From NCBI RefSeq assembly GCF_001645105.1, contig NZ_LKEG01000032.1, forward strand, positions 45,557 to 108,580: DNA of 63,024 bases. The letters run 5' to 3'. The notes under the pieces were generated by a model. That model was not told the origin of the DNA, did not search any database, and saw nothing but the letters and a program-made list of their open reading frames with translations. The number at the start of each line of letters is the position of its first letter. Position 1 is the stretch's first letter. Positions 25,360 through 34,947 of this stretch are shown one piece after another. Both the position numbers and the translations under genes were made by a program. The DNA is from Pseudomonas marginalis. GTDB taxonomy: Bacteria > Pseudomonadota > Gammaproteobacteria > Pseudomonadales > Pseudomonadaceae.

Positions 25360-26529
25360 CTAGCGGTTGTTTCGGTCGGCGTCATAGGCATAAACGACCC
25401 GGCCATCCCGGATCTCACCGATCACCGCGACGGCGGGAGACTTGAAGGCCTCGTGATCGGTTTTGGAGAAAGGTTTGTCGTAGGTCATGACCAGGCCCTC
25501 TACCGGTTTCTGCAGATCTTCCAGTGCTTCCTTGACCTTGGCGCCGTCAGTGGAGCCTGCCTGCTCAATGGCTGCTGCCAGGATGTAGATGCAGTCATAA
25601 CCTTGGGCCGCCCAGACCGGGCCCGGAATTCTGGAGACCGAATAGGTCTTCTCATACTTGTCGATGAAGGCCAGGCGCTTGTCTGTCGCACCGTCGAGAA
25701 TGAAGGTCTGGGGCATGCGCACGCCTTCGGCATTGGCACCTGCGTTTTCGGCAAAGTTCGGCATCGACAATGTCCAACTGCCGATCATGGGTACCTTCCA
25801 CCCAAGCTTGGCCATGCCGTTGGCGATCTGTGCTAGTTCGGGGCCGATGCCATAAGTCAGGATTGCCTGAGCACCGCGCATGCGCGAGCGCAACAGCTGA
25901 GGTGTCATGTCGACGTCTTTGATGTTGAATTTCTCGACCGCGACGGGCTCGATCCCTTTCTCTTTGAGCACGGCCTCAAGATCCGCTCGCCCCAATTGGC
26001 CGTAGTTGGTGGAGTCGGCCAGGATCGCAACCTTGGTGAGTTTTCGAGTGTCGATTGCCTCCTTGACGATCATTTCAGCCTGGATGCGGTCGGGAAGCGA
26101 AACCCGGAAAATATAGCTGTCCGGCAGAAAGGATTTCGTCACTTCAGTGCCGGATGGCCCCGGTGTGATGACAGGAATTTTAGACTCTTGGTAGAAGCGC
26201 TGACTCGCAAGCATGACACCGGTATTGATGACACCCACAGCGGCCACGATTTGATTGTTGTAGATCAGCTCCTGCGCTACCTGGATGCCGCGCTCATTCT
26301 TGGCTTCGTCATCTCGTTCAACAAGCTCCAAGGGCCGGCCTAAAACGCCGCCTTTGTCATTGATTTCCTTCACCGCGATTCGCATGGCGTCACGCATGGA
26401 CACGCCCATAGGTGAAGATGCGCCCGTGTAGGGGCCTGGTGCCCCAATCTTGATAGGGTCAGCTGCCATGGAGCTCATGGCCAGCAGGAGCCCAGATACA
26501 GCCAACGTCGTGCGCAGGATCAATTTCAT
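25360..26529 (-). CDS. periplasmic substrate-binding protein, LivK type
   Basis: A 389-aa protein. Signal peptide (LRTTLAVSGLLLAMSSMAA) and a type I periplasmic-binding fold starting DPIKIGAPGPYTGASSPMGVSM, with the ligand-site region GPSGTEVTKSFLPDSYIF. It belongs to the group of LivK-like proteins that bind aromatic acids or other carboxylates. The ligand is unknown. It is the first transport gene of the operon, 48 nt after the second SDR gene, with an AAAACAATAAAAA leader. Confidence 0.85.
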   Translation of the reverse strand: MKLILRTTLAVSGLLLAMSSMAADPIKIGAPGPYTGASSPMGVSMRDAMRIAVKEINDKGGVLGRPLELVERDDEAKNERGIQVAQELIYNNQIVAAVGVINTGVMLASQRFYQESKIPVITPGPSGTEVTKSFLPDSYIFRVSLPDRIQAEMIVKEAIDTRKLTKVAILADSTNYGQLGRADLEAVLKEKGIEPVAVEKFNIKDVDMTPQLLRSRMRGAQAILTYGIGPELAQIANGMAKLGWKVPMIGSWTLSMPNFAENAGANAEGVRMPQTFILDGATDKRLAFIDKYEKTYSVSRIPGPVWAAQGYDCIYILAAAIEQAGSTDGAKVKEALEDLQKPVEGLVMTYDKPFSKTDHEAFKSPAVAVIGEIRDGRVVYAYDADRNNR

Positions 26530-26541
26530 GATTTGTCTCCG

Positions 26542-26554
26542 TTTTTATTGTTTT
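26542..26554 (-). promoter_or_regulatory. Hfq/Crc-type A-rich motif before binding-protein gene
   Basis: mRNA-sense AAAACAATAAAAA, 13-25 nt upstream of ATG 26529, matches AAnAAnAA. Confidence 0.5.
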
Positions 26555-26577
26555 CAAATCGTTAAGCGGGAGTGCAG

Positions 26578-27327
26578 TCAATGGATGTGCATCCCTCCAT
26601 TCACATCCAATACGACTCCTGTCACATAACTGGCCATATCCGACGCGAGATACAAACAGGCATTGGCCACTTCTACGGGCTGCCCTATACGTCCCAAAGG
26701 CGTGGCGGTGAGCGTAAGTTTTCGATTTTCGTCGGAGAGTCTTCCGGCAATCAGATCGGTCTCGATCAATCCAGGGGCGACGGCATTCACACGGATGCCA
26801 TCAGGAGCAAGCTCCCTGGCTAATGCCTTTGCCAAGGATTGAATGCCACCCTTAGCCGCCGAATAGTGGGCGCCGCCCATGATGCCGCCACCGCGTTGGG
26901 CTGAGACTGAGCCCATGCACAGAATGCTGCCGCGCCCCGCCTGGCGCAGGTAAGGCACGACGGCTCGGGACATGTTGAACGCACCACGTAGGCTCACATC
27001 CATAACCAGGTCGTAACCTTCGTCATCAATCTCCAGCAGGCGACGCGGCTGGCTGACACCTGCGTTGTTCACCAGGACATCGATCTGTCCGTAGGCGGCA
27101 ATGATCTGCTCGACAGCACGCTTGCAGGCCTGAGGGTGTCGGACATCACAGACGAAGCCCTGATGCGGATCCCCGAGGGTTTCCTTGGCGATCTCGAGCT
27201 TGTCAGCGGCGATATCGAGGAGCACTACCTTCGCTCCCTCTTCGGCAAATCGACGGGCGATCGCCCATCCAATGCCATTGAGTGATGCAGCACCCGTAAC
27301 AACCGCGACCTTATCCTTGAGCAACAT
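26578..27327 (-). CDS. SDR-family oxidoreductase (first of tandem pair)
   Basis: A 249-aa short-chain dehydrogenase. Cofactor loop TGAASLNGIG (an unusual insertion in the TGxxxGIG motif), NNAG at about 88-91, Ser in GSVSAQ and catalytic YSAAK, and the C-terminus TGVVLDVNGGMHIH. ATG 27327 gives a normal SDR length; the longer frame to 27459 runs into the neighbouring gene. It is a close paralogue of the gene at 27368. It probably oxidises an alcohol in the pathway served by the liv-type importer. Confidence 0.85.
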   Translation of the reverse strand: MLLKDKVAVVTGAASLNGIGWAIARRFAEEGAKVVLLDIAADKLEIAKETLGDPHQGFVCDVRHPQACKRAVEQIIAAYGQIDVLVNNAGVSQPRRLLEIDDEGYDLVMDVSLRGAFNMSRAVVPYLRQAGRGSILCMGSVSAQRGGGIMGGAHYSAAKGGIQSLAKALARELAPDGIRVNAVAPGLIETDLIAGRLSDENRKLTLTATPLGRIGQPVEVANACLYLASDMASYVTGVVLDVNGGMHIH

Positions 27328-27367
27328 ATCGGTATCTCCCCTATAAGCCGGCAATGGCGGCGTCAAC

Positions 27368-28117
27368 CTAATGGATGTGAAGCCCGCCGTTGACGTCCAG
27401 AACCACGCCGGTGACGTAGCTTGAGAGGTCGGACGAGAGGAACAGGCATGCGTCAGCAATATCCTTGGGTATGGCTAGACGGCCCAGAGGCGTGGCGTTG
27501 AGTGCAGCCTGGCGGCCCTCATCAGTGAGCTTTCCAATCAACAGTTCGGTGTCGACCAAGCCTGGAGCAATCGCATTGACTCGGATGCCATCGCTGGCAA
27601 GCTCCCGCGCCATGGCTTTCGCCAATGTTTGCGCCCCGCCCTTCGCCGCTGCGTAATGTGGGCCGCCGAGCACGCCGCCACCACGCTGAGCCGCCACTGA
27701 CCCCATGTTCACGATCGCACCGCTGCGCTGGGCCCGCAGATGCGGAACCAGGGCACGAGACATGTTGAATGCTCCGCGCAGGCTGACATCCATAACGAGG
27801 TCGTAGTCCTCGAGCGCGCTATCCATTAGCTTGAAAGGCTGGCTGACGCCCGCGTTGTTGATCAAGATGTCGACATGACCAAAAGCGTCGATAACGGCAT
27901 CAACAGCTCGCTGGCAGGCATCCGCAGAACGAACATCACACTGCAACCCAATGCAGCCGTTTCCAAGTTCAGCGGCAGCGGTATCGATAGCACTCCGATC
28001 AAGATCTAAGAGCGCGACACGCGCACCGTTTTCGACGAAACACTTAGCAGTTGCCCAGCCGATTCCTTTCAGCGAGGCGGCACCGGTAATGATGGCGGTC
28101 TTGCCTTTAAGTAACAT
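27368..28117 (-). CDS. SDR-family oxidoreductase (second of tandem pair)
   Basis: A 249-aa protein of the same length and frame structure as its neighbour: TGAASLKGIG, NNAG, catalytic YAAAK and the same ending TGVVLDVNGG.HIH. Shared blocks (YDLVMDVSLRGAFNMSRA, DGIRVNA) show a tandem duplication followed by divergence. The two may act on two stereoisomers or successive intermediates; this is inference. ATG 28117. Confidence 0.85.
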   Translation of the reverse strand: MLLKGKTAIITGAASLKGIGWATAKCFVENGARVALLDLDRSAIDTAAAELGNGCIGLQCDVRSADACQRAVDAVIDAFGHVDILINNAGVSQPFKLMDSALEDYDLVMDVSLRGAFNMSRALVPHLRAQRSGAIVNMGSVAAQRGGGVLGGPHYAAAKGGAQTLAKAMARELASDGIRVNAIAPGLVDTELLIGKLTDEGRQAALNATPLGRLAIPKDIADACLFLSSDLSSYVTGVVLDVNGGLHIH

Positions 28118-28160
28118 GGTGTTCTCCCTTTCTTCTTGTTTTGCGGAGAAAGCGTCGCGG

Positions 28161-29150
28161 TTATACGGTGAGAATCACCGAGCCGCTGGTTTTACGGGAC
28201 GCTAGGTCTTGGTGCGCAGTAGCCGCTTCCTTCAATGGGTAGGCGTTGTCGACGCGGATGCGTAATGCACCGGTTTTCACCAATTCGAAAAGCTCTGCTG
28301 CGCCGCGCTGGAAATCAGTTGCCTCTGCCACGTAATGCGAGATGGTGGGACGCGTGATAAACAACGAACCCTTGTTGCGCAGGTAGGCCAGATCCACGGG
28401 CGGTACGTCGCCAGATGCCCAGCCGAAGGAAGCCACCAGCCCAAATCGTTGGACGCAATCGAGCGATTTCTCAAAGGTATCCTTGCCAATGGACTCGTAA
28501 ACGACGCTGACGCCCTTTCCATCAGTCAGGCGCTTGGTCTCATCAAGGAAATCGAGCTTTTCGATATTGATGGGATGAGCACAGCCGTACTCTCCTAGGA
28601 TATTGGCCTTCTCATCACCCACGCAGGTACCGATTACATTGGCCCCAAGGTGAGAAAGCCACTGGGTCAAAATCAGCCCAACACCACCCGCAGCTGCATG
28701 CACCAGCACCCAATCACCGGCCTTGATGTCTTTCAAGCGCGTGGCGAGATACCAGGCCGTGAGTCCACGAAACAACGCACCAGCGGCAGTTGCAGAATCA
28801 AGGTCTTGATCGGGCAGTTTGAATACGCGATCAGCGGGGACATTGCGACGCTCGGCGTAGGCACCAGGCGTCAGGAAGTGGTAAACCACCTTGTCCCCTT
28901 CGGCAAAACCTTTGACCGACTTGCCGACCTTTTCGATCACACCTGCTGCGGCGAAGCCAATCCCGCTGGGCAGCTTTGGAAGCGGAAGGAGCCCAGAACG
29001 CAACTGGGTATCTATGAAGTCGACGCCGATCGCTTCCTGGCGAATCTGTACTTCCGAATCACCAACCTCTGGAAGCTCAATTTCCTTCCATTGCAGCACT
29101 TCGGGGCCGCCGGTTTTTTCGACAATCAATGCGCCTGTAGAACTGGTCAT
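28161..29150 (-). CDS. quinone oxidoreductase-like (zeta-crystallin/Qor) enzyme
   Basis: A 329-aa MDR-family NADPH enzyme without structural zinc. N-terminal GroES-like domain (EAIGVDFIDTQLRSGLLPLP) and Rossmann domain with VHAAAGGVGLILTQWL. Qor enzymes reduce quinones or alpha,beta-unsaturated carbonyls, which fits a pathway that also has an Old Yellow Enzyme. It lies between the tandem SDR genes and a further SDR gene on the same strand. Confidence 0.85.
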   Translation of the reverse strand: MTSSTGALIVEKTGGPEVLQWKEIELPEVGDSEVQIRQEAIGVDFIDTQLRSGLLPLPKLPSGIGFAAAGVIEKVGKSVKGFAEGDKVVYHFLTPGAYAERRNVPADRVFKLPDQDLDSATAAGALFRGLTAWYLATRLKDIKAGDWVLVHAAAGGVGLILTQWLSHLGANVIGTCVGDEKANILGEYGCAHPINIEKLDFLDETKRLTDGKGVSVVYESIGKDTFEKSLDCVQRFGLVASFGWASGDVPPVDLAYLRNKGSLFITRPTISHYVAEATDFQRGAAELFELVKTGALRIRVDNAYPLKEAATAHQDLASRKTSGSVILTV

Positions 29151-29186
29151 TGCAGTACCTCGCTATTCGGATTCGTCGATATGTGA

Positions 29187-29969
29187 TTACTGTGCAGTCC
29201 AGCCACCGTCCACTTTCAAACTGGCACCGGTGACCATGCTGGCTGCCGGGCTAGCCAAGTAGAGTGCAGCGCCGACGATGTCTTCGACTTGCGCCATATG
29301 GCCCAATGGAATCTTGGAGACAAGAAACTGCATCTTCTCCGGGGTGTTGACGATGCTGCGAACGAGCGGCGTGTTGACGAAGGTGGGAGCGATGCTATTC
29401 ACACGCAGCCCGCGGTCGGCAAACTCGATTGCCATCGCTTTGGTGAGCCCTTCTACCGCGTGCTTGGTCATGCAGTAGACCGTGCGGTTAGGTGAGCCAA
29501 TGTGGCCCATCTGGGAGGTGATGTTGATCACGACACCAGGAACTTCCTTCTCCGTGCTCAACATTTTTTTCGCCGCGGCCTGCGCGGTGACAAAGCAAGC
29601 CCGGACGTTGAGATTAAGCATTCCATCCAGATGTTCATCACTGACTTCGCCCATTGGCTCGGGGAAGTTAGTGCCTGCGTTGTTCACCAGAATATCGAGC
29701 ACTGGAAGCTCACCGATCAGTGCGCGGATAGCAGCGCTATCGGTGACATCGCATACCGATACGGTGGCTTGACCGCCTTGGGAGCGGATATAGGTGGCTA
29801 CCGGATCAAGTGGGTCGCGATCACGACCGACGAGAATTACATGAGCGCCTGCGCTGGCATACGTGAGCGCGATGCCCTCGCCGATACCACCGCCTGCGCC
29901 TGTAATCAGTGCTGTTTTTCCGTCGAGACGGAAGCTTGGGGCTACGAAAGGTTTGATATCAGAATACAC
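29187..29969 (-). CDS. SDR-family oxidoreductase
   Basis: A 260-aa protein. TGAGGGIGEG cofactor loop, NNAGTNFPEP, catalytic YCMTK and the ending VTGASLKVDGGW, close to gluconate 5-dehydrogenase/3-ketoacyl reductase-type SDRs. The start is GTG 29969 (VYSDIKPF) with AAGGAG 6 nt upstream; a longer frame exists but lacks such a site. Its leader is nearly identical to that of the ABC ATPase gene at 34947. Confidence 0.85.
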   Translation of the reverse strand: MYSDIKPFVAPSFRLDGKTALITGAGGGIGEGIALTYASAGAHVILVGRDRDPLDPVATYIRSQGGQATVSVCDVTDSAAIRALIGELPVLDILVNNAGTNFPEPMGEVSDEHLDGMLNLNVRACFVTAQAAAKKMLSTEKEVPGVVINITSQMGHIGSPNRTVYCMTKHAVEGLTKAMAIEFADRGLRVNSIAPTFVNTPLVRSIVNTPEKMQFLVSKIPLGHMAQVEDIVGAALYLASPAASMVTGASLKVDGGWTAQ

Positions 29970-30016
29970 AGTGGGCTCCTTTTCTTTTTGTATGGCGCCA
30001 TTAGATTTCAGTGAAA
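29970..30016 (-). promoter_or_regulatory. duplicated leader with ATGGCGCCAT palindrome and A-rich motif
   Basis: Reading the minus strand: GTGAAA, then TAATGGCGCCATA, then CAAAAAGAAAAGGAGCCCAC before GTG 29969. The same order and nearly the same bases precede GTG 34947. The palindrome is at 29992-30001. The AAAAAGAA stretch at 29978-29990 fits the Hfq/Crc motif. Confidence 0.55.
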
Positions 30017-30083
30017 CCGGGATCCCTATCATCGGAGTGGGAAAGACCTGCACACCGATCGTTATCAATCCCGGTTAACCTTC

Positions 30084-31340
30084 TTATTGCGCGCCGAGCG
30101 CCTGGATCTTGGTGAGTTTGTAGAGGTCAGGCGCCGGTTCGCATTTGGCACAGTTCACGCCGGGCTCGTTACCCGCCGCTTGAGCCGCGTCTTGTGGAAG
30201 AGGCTGAATTGTGGCGCCAGGAGTGGCTTTCCCGTCGGTGGCTGACTGCAGCGAGATCTCCGGGAGCAGTACCGGGTTAAAAATTTCGGTCACAAAGGAA
30301 TCTGGAACTGTGCCTGCCGGAAGGGTGTTGCAGGCCGGTGTGACCACACCGCCGTCGCACACTTTCACCTTATCTGCGGGAACCCATGGCAAGGCGTACT
30401 CGATGTTGTGTTCCTTCATCTCGCGCTTACCCAACAATTGCTCCATCATCAGCTTGAACGCCAGACCTGCCGATGCGGGTGGCGATCCGGAGGAAACGCC
30501 TCGCAGCCCCTTCGCCTGATAGTCGGGATTGGCGAGCCCCAAGCGGAAACCGTTTGAGTTCTCGCCGGTGATGGGGATCAGCTTGTGATTGGCCGCGAGC
30601 AACGCTTTGAGCGCTCCGTTTTCGCCGGCCTGAGCCCAGATGCCATCGACGTCCGGGTGCGCGGCCAGCGCTTTCGCGGTTTCTTGCTGCGTGGTTCGGT
30701 CATCCCAGAAGCTGTAGTACTCAGCAACGATCTTGATGTCCGGATAGCGCTTGAAGACACTCATGGCCCCGTCATAGTGGCGCTTGTCCACCGAGTTGCC
30801 CGACATGCCGCGACTCAAGAAAATCTTGCCTTTACCATTGAGCTCATTCACCAGTGCCTGCGCCGTGTTTTCCCCAAAACCTGCGGTGATGTAGCTGACG
30901 TTGTAGGCACAGGGCTCAGTGACGGTGGCGTCATACATATAAAACAACGTGCCTTGCTGGCAACCCCGTTTGATCGTGCGATTCAAAGCTGTGGGCGAGA
31001 TGGGAAAGCTTATGACGCCGTCCGCGCCTGCTGCGATCATACTTTCATAGGCCGATATCTGTGCCTGGACGTCGGTGCCCGAAATCACCTCTCGCAGCTC
31101 GACCAACTTGTCGTAAGGCGGCGTTTTCGCCAGCGCCTTTACAACGTTCGCGGCTTCTGACTGCCAGGCGTTGCCGCTGTAGCTGACGCTCAGGTAGATG
31201 AGATAGTGATCCTTGGGTTTAGCCTCAGCCGCGTGGGCTCCGGATATTCCTAACGCGCCCATGGCGGCCGCTGTACATGCCAGCGTCGCAAACATGCGCT
31301 TGGAGAACCTTGAGGACGGCGACGTCATTGTTTTTGTCAT
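30084..31340 (-). CDS. ribose-type ABC substrate-binding protein
   Basis: A 418-aa protein. Signal peptide (FATLACTAAAMGALGISGAHAA) and a periplasmic-binding fold of the RbsB type (HYLIYLSVSYSGNAWQSEA, AAGADGVISFPISPTALN). The C-terminal 60 residues (with two Cys, CAKCEP) are an extension beyond the usual RbsB length of about 300. Ligands of related proteins range from sugars to cyclitols and other polyols, and this one is unknown. It is the last gene of the permease/ATPase operon at 31387-34947. Confidence 0.85.
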   Translation of the reverse strand: MTKTMTSPSSRFSKRMFATLACTAAAMGALGISGAHAAEAKPKDHYLIYLSVSYSGNAWQSEAANVVKALAKTPPYDKLVELREVISGTDVQAQISAYESMIAAGADGVISFPISPTALNRTIKRGCQQGTLFYMYDATVTEPCAYNVSYITAGFGENTAQALVNELNGKGKIFLSRGMSGNSVDKRHYDGAMSVFKRYPDIKIVAEYYSFWDDRTTQQETAKALAAHPDVDGIWAQAGENGALKALLAANHKLIPITGENSNGFRLGLANPDYQAKGLRGVSSGSPPASAGLAFKLMMEQLLGKREMKEHNIEYALPWVPADKVKVCDGGVVTPACNTLPAGTVPDSFVTEIFNPVLLPEISLQSATDGKATPGATIQPLPQDAAQAAGNEPGVNCAKCEPAPDLYKLTKIQALGAQ

Positions 31341-31350
31341 GTCATGCCCC

Positions 31351-31364
31351 TTTTATTGTTGTTG
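31351..31364 (-). promoter_or_regulatory. Hfq/Crc-type A-rich motif before RbsB-like gene
   Basis: mRNA-sense AACAACAATAAAA gives two overlapping AAnAAnAA matches, 11-24 nt upstream of ATG 31340. Confidence 0.5.
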
Positions 31365-31386
31365 GTTTGCTATGAACGGCTTGGAT

Positions 31387-32439
31387 CTAGGCCATGGCTT
31401 TGGACTTGCGGCGTTGTATTGAGCGCAAGTAGTCCATAGCCCCCTCGTGCTGAAGCAGAATGGCGAACAGAATGATTGCCCCGCAGATGATCGTTCTCCA
31501 TCCCTGGGAGAAACCCAGACTCGAAATGATCATGTCGAGTACGGTCAGCAGCAGTGCACCGGCCAGGGTGCCGAGGAAACTGCCTCTCCCTCCGCTAATC
31601 GCTGAGCCGCCGATCACTACGGCTGCGACTGAGGGCAGCAAGAATGGCTCCCCCATGCGCAGCGTCGCGCCGTTGGAATAACCCACCAGGAGCATCCCGG
31701 TAATACCTGCCAGCAGCGCGCACAGCGCATACGTCATGACCGTCAGCCGCACGGTGTGCAAACCAGCGAAACGCGCAGCGACCGGGTTTGAGCCCAAGGC
31801 GTAGAGTCGTGTCCCAAAGCGGGTGCGTGCCTGGAGGATGTAAGCGATTGCCGCACCGAAGAGTGTGAAAGTGATGATGACCGGGACGCCGAAGGTGCGG
31901 GCAGTCATCAGCCAAGTCAGGTGATCCGGTGACGTGCCACTGGGTGCTCCCCCTGTAGCCCCTAAGCTGAGGCTGTAGACGATGATGCCCATGGCTAACG
32001 TCATAATGAATGCCGGCACCTTGAACACTGCTACCCCTAAACCATTTAACGCACCTACCGCCGCACAGACCCCAAGCACGATGAGCAGCTTCCACTCTTC
32101 GCCATCAACCCCTACCCAGGCCGTTGTCAGAATGCCGCCAAGGGTAATGACCGACGGGATGGAAAGATCCAAGCCTCCGATCAGCACTACCAACCCTTGG
32201 CCGAAGGCGACTACGATGAGGAACGCGCCTAGGATCAGTACAGTTTCGAGCTGCTGTGAAGAACTGGCGTTCGGATTTACCCAGCGAGCCACGAACAGGG
32301 CAATGATGCAGAGTAAAAAGACGCCACCGATGTTGAGAGCCTCTCGGGATATCCGCGCGGATGTTCGGGTATCCGTTAGCCCCTTATTCATGGCAGTTAC
32401 CTGCAGAGCTTCAGTCGATTCAATGCTTCCACTGTTCAT
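31387..32439 (-). CDS. ribose-type ABC permease
   Basis: A 350-aa inner-membrane protein of the RbsC/BPD_transp_2 family with about 8-10 helices: VVLIGGLDLSIPSVITLGGI and VVIGGSAISGGRGSFLGTLAGAL are the family landmarks. It pairs with the adjacent second permease at 32441 to form a heterodimeric channel; the gap to that gene is 1 nt. It is part of the importer 30084-34947. Confidence 0.88.
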   Translation of the reverse strand: MNSGSIESTEALQVTAMNKGLTDTRTSARISREALNIGGVFLLCIIALFVARWVNPNASSSQQLETVLILGAFLIVVAFGQGLVVLIGGLDLSIPSVITLGGILTTAWVGVDGEEWKLLIVLGVCAAVGALNGLGVAVFKVPAFIMTLAMGIIVYSLSLGATGGAPSGTSPDHLTWLMTARTFGVPVIITFTLFGAAIAYILQARTRFGTRLYALGSNPVAARFAGLHTVRLTVMTYALCALLAGITGMLLVGYSNGATLRMGEPFLLPSVAAVVIGGSAISGGRGSFLGTLAGALLLTVLDMIISSLGFSQGWRTIICGAIILFAILLQHEGAMDYLRSIQRRKSKAMA

Positions 32440-32440
32440 C

Positions 32441-33403
32441 TCAAGCTCTCCTCATACGGAACCGATCACCGGCGTTCATCAGGCCGACTGCCAGAATCAT
32501 CACCAGACCTTGCAACAATCCGATGTAGAAGGACTGGGCACCCATCGAGAACAAAAGCTTTTGCAGAAGCATCAAACTGGCGGCGCCGATGATGCTTCCG
32601 GTAAGGCCGCCTACTCCGCCCCGGAACGAGGTTCCACCCAGCGCGATCGCAGCGAAGGTCAGCAGCAGAAGGGAGTTACCTGAGGTGGGATTGCCGGTGG
32701 CCGTTTGGGCTGAAAGCATATAGCCGGCCAGGGCATATAGTCCGCCAGCGATGACAAACGCGAGGCAGCGGGTTCGCTGAACTTTGATGCCAGAAAGCGC
32801 GGCAGCATGGTCATCCTGGCCCACGGCATAGAGTGAGATTCCAAAGTCCGTGCGGCGGACGATTAACCATAGAGCGACCACAATCGCCAGCACCACACCC
32901 GAAGCAGGGAAGCCGGCGACGGTGTCCGTGAGGTTCTCGCTCAACCAGTCGGCAACATGGCCACCGGGCGCATCGAGCACGACCAGTGAGAGCCCCAACG
33001 TCATGATCATCGTTGCCAGTGTCACGGCCACGGCCTGAAAACCACCGTAGGCGACGAGAATGCCGTTCAGCAGGCCGACTGCGCATCCAATCACCAATGA
33101 AAGACCCAAGCTCGCAGCTGCGCCTCCTGGCCCTTCCAAGGGAAAGGTTGCCAACATTACGTTCACCAGCGAGATTACGCCGGCGACAGACAGGTCAAAG
33201 CCTCTGATCAGAACGATCAAGGTACCTCCGGCTGCTGCTACGGCCAGTGGCGCTGCGTTGTTAAGCAGGTCATTGAAGGCGTAAGCACTCAACGCGCTTT
33301 TTTCAACAATGGCATAGGCTATGTAGAGTGCTACATACAAGATGGCCGCCATTCCTGCGCCGCTCTTGGCAATGGGTGCCAGCGTCGAAGCCACACTTTT
33401 CAT
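32441..33403 (-). CDS. ribose-type ABC permease, second subunit
   Basis: A 320-aa RbsC-family permease. Landmarks are LIVLIRGFDLSVAGVISLVN-like residues near 63-82 and ALGGTSFRGGVGGLTGSIIGA. It overlaps the ATPase gene upstream by 4 nt (ATGA) and is 1 nt from the first permease gene, so all components are co-translated. Two different permease genes per transporter is a common variant. Confidence 0.88.
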   Translation of the reverse strand: MKSVASTLAPIAKSGAGMAAILYVALYIAYAIVEKSALSAYAFNDLLNNAAPLAVAAAGGTLIVLIRGFDLSVAGVISLVNVMLATFPLEGPGGAAASLGLSLVIGCAVGLLNGILVAYGGFQAVAVTLATMIMTLGLSLVVLDAPGGHVADWLSENLTDTVAGFPASGVVLAIVVALWLIVRRTDFGISLYAVGQDDHAAALSGIKVQRTRCLAFVIAGGLYALAGYMLSAQTATGNPTSGNSLLLLTFAAIALGGTSFRGGVGGLTGSIIGAASLMLLQKLLFSMGAQSFYIGLLQGLVMILAVGLMNAGDRFRMRRA

Positions 33404-34947
33404 GCGACCGCTCCTTCTAGGTGGCGCGGGTTGCCCGTCGCCGCCGCCACAAGTGCTGTCTCTTCAATCGATTCACCTTCGAGCTCCGCGGCGATTCGGC
33501 CCTCGTAGATCACGAGGCATCGCTGACTCAAACGCACCAGTTCTGCGAGTTCGGACGAGTACAACAGAACGCTTCCGCCCTGCCTTGCGAAGTCCTCTAT
33601 CGCTAGATACAGGGCCTGTTTGGTACCCACGTCGACACCTCGAGTAGGATCGAAAAGCAAGAGTGTTTTTGCCCCCGTAAGCAGTACCCTGCCCAAGAGT
33701 GCTTTCTGCTGATTGCCACCAGACAGTTCCTTAATTTGAAAATCCAGGTAGCGGTCTTGGAGATCGACTTGGCTGGCGATGCCACTGGCCAGTTGACGCT
33801 CCTTACCTCGAGAGGTGAAGCCCATCAGGCCAATGCGATTTAACGCCGATACAGCCATGTTCGATCGAACGGCCAAGTCCCCGAAAATCCCTTGAGTCTT
33901 GCGCTCTTCCGGCAGCAACGCGACCTGAATGCCAGCATCGAGTGCAGCGGACGGTGAATCGATCGAAACGCTTTTGCCTTCGACCTCGATCGCCTTGGCA
34001 TGTTTGGGGATCAGGCCGTAGAGCGCATGAAACAAATCACACTGCCCCTGCCCGTCCAACCCTGCCAAACCTACGATCTCACCTGGGTAGAGTTTAAAGC
34101 CGAGATCCTTGACCTTACCGGCGGTCAACCCCTCAACGTGGAGGCGAGGCTGCTGGATCACTCGGTTTTCGGTAGGCATCGACCTCACTGTCGCAGCCGC
34201 CATGCGTTGACCGACCATCATTTCGAAAATCTTAGCGTCATCCGTGTCCAGCAAGTCAGCGGTACCGGTGCTGCAACCGCTGCGTAAGATCGTCGCGCGA
34301 CTGCAAAGCTCGCGGATCTCATTGAGTCGATGTGAGATGTACAGAACAGCAGTGCCTTTTGCGGTTTCCTTGCGAATGAGATCAAACAACCAGTCGGTGG
34401 AAGGCAGAGCTGCAGTTGGCTCATCAAGGATCAACAATGCGGGGTGATGACTCAGCGCCCGCACGATCTCTAGTCGCTGTTTATCCGCCAAGGAGAGTTC
34501 ACTGACGAGGGACGCAGGCTTGATGTCGTTGAGGCCATAGGTGGCCAGCGTCAGACGCGCTGCTTCTTGATTCAAGGATTTTGAGTTCAGGCCTTGCCAG
34601 CTCTTGGCTAATACCGGGAGTGCCAGGTTGTCCGCAACCGTAAGATTGGGCAGCAAGCTGAGCTCTTGAAAAGCGGTGGTCACCCCGTCCTTGCGTGCTT
34701 CCATAATCGTCTTTGGCAAGTACTGCGCGCCGGCAAAATTCATGCTGCCACTGTTTGGAGACACTACGCCGGTGAGGATCTTGACGAGGGTCGACTTGCC
34801 CGCACCGTTCTCACCGAGCAAGGCATGAACTTCCCCTGCGTTGATATCAAAGCTGACCCCGCTCAGTGCGTGCGTCGGCCCATAAGACTTGCGCAAGTCG
34901 CTCACTTTCAAAATGGGATCTGCAAGCGAAACAGGATTCGAATACAC
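33400..34947 (-). CDS. ribose-type ABC ATPase (tandem NBD)
   Basis: A 515-aa RbsA-like protein with two nucleotide-binding domains. The first has Walker A GENGAGKST (about 45-53), signature LSLADKQRLEI and Walker B LLILDEPTAALP. The second has GLDGQGQ at the Walker A position (degenerate, as is normal in this family) and signature LSGGNQQK. The start is GTG 34947 with AAGGAG upstream. First gene of the minus-strand importer operon, divergent from the LysR gene at 35077. Confidence 0.9.
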   Translation of the reverse strand: MYSNPVSLADPILKVSDLRKSYGPTHALSGVSFDINAGEVHALLGENGAGKSTLVKILTGVVSPNSGSMNFAGAQYLPKTIMEARKDGVTTAFQELSLLPNLTVADNLALPVLAKSWQGLNSKSLNQEAARLTLATYGLNDIKPASLVSELSLADKQRLEIVRALSHHPALLILDEPTAALPSTDWLFDLIRKETAKGTAVLYISHRLNEIRELCSRATILRSGCSTGTADLLDTDDAKIFEMMVGQRMAAATVRSMPTENRVIQQPRLHVEGLTAGKVKDLGFKLYPGEIVGLAGLDGQGQCDLFHALYGLIPKHAKAIEVEGKSVSIDSPSAALDAGIQVALLPEERKTQGIFGDLAVRSNMAVSALNRIGLMGFTSRGKERQLASGIASQVDLQDRYLDFQIKELSGGNQQKALLGRVLLTGAKTLLLFDPTRGVDVGTKQALYLAIEDFARQGGSVLLYSSELAELVRLSQRCLVIYEGRIAAELEGESIEETALVAAATGNPRHLEGAVA

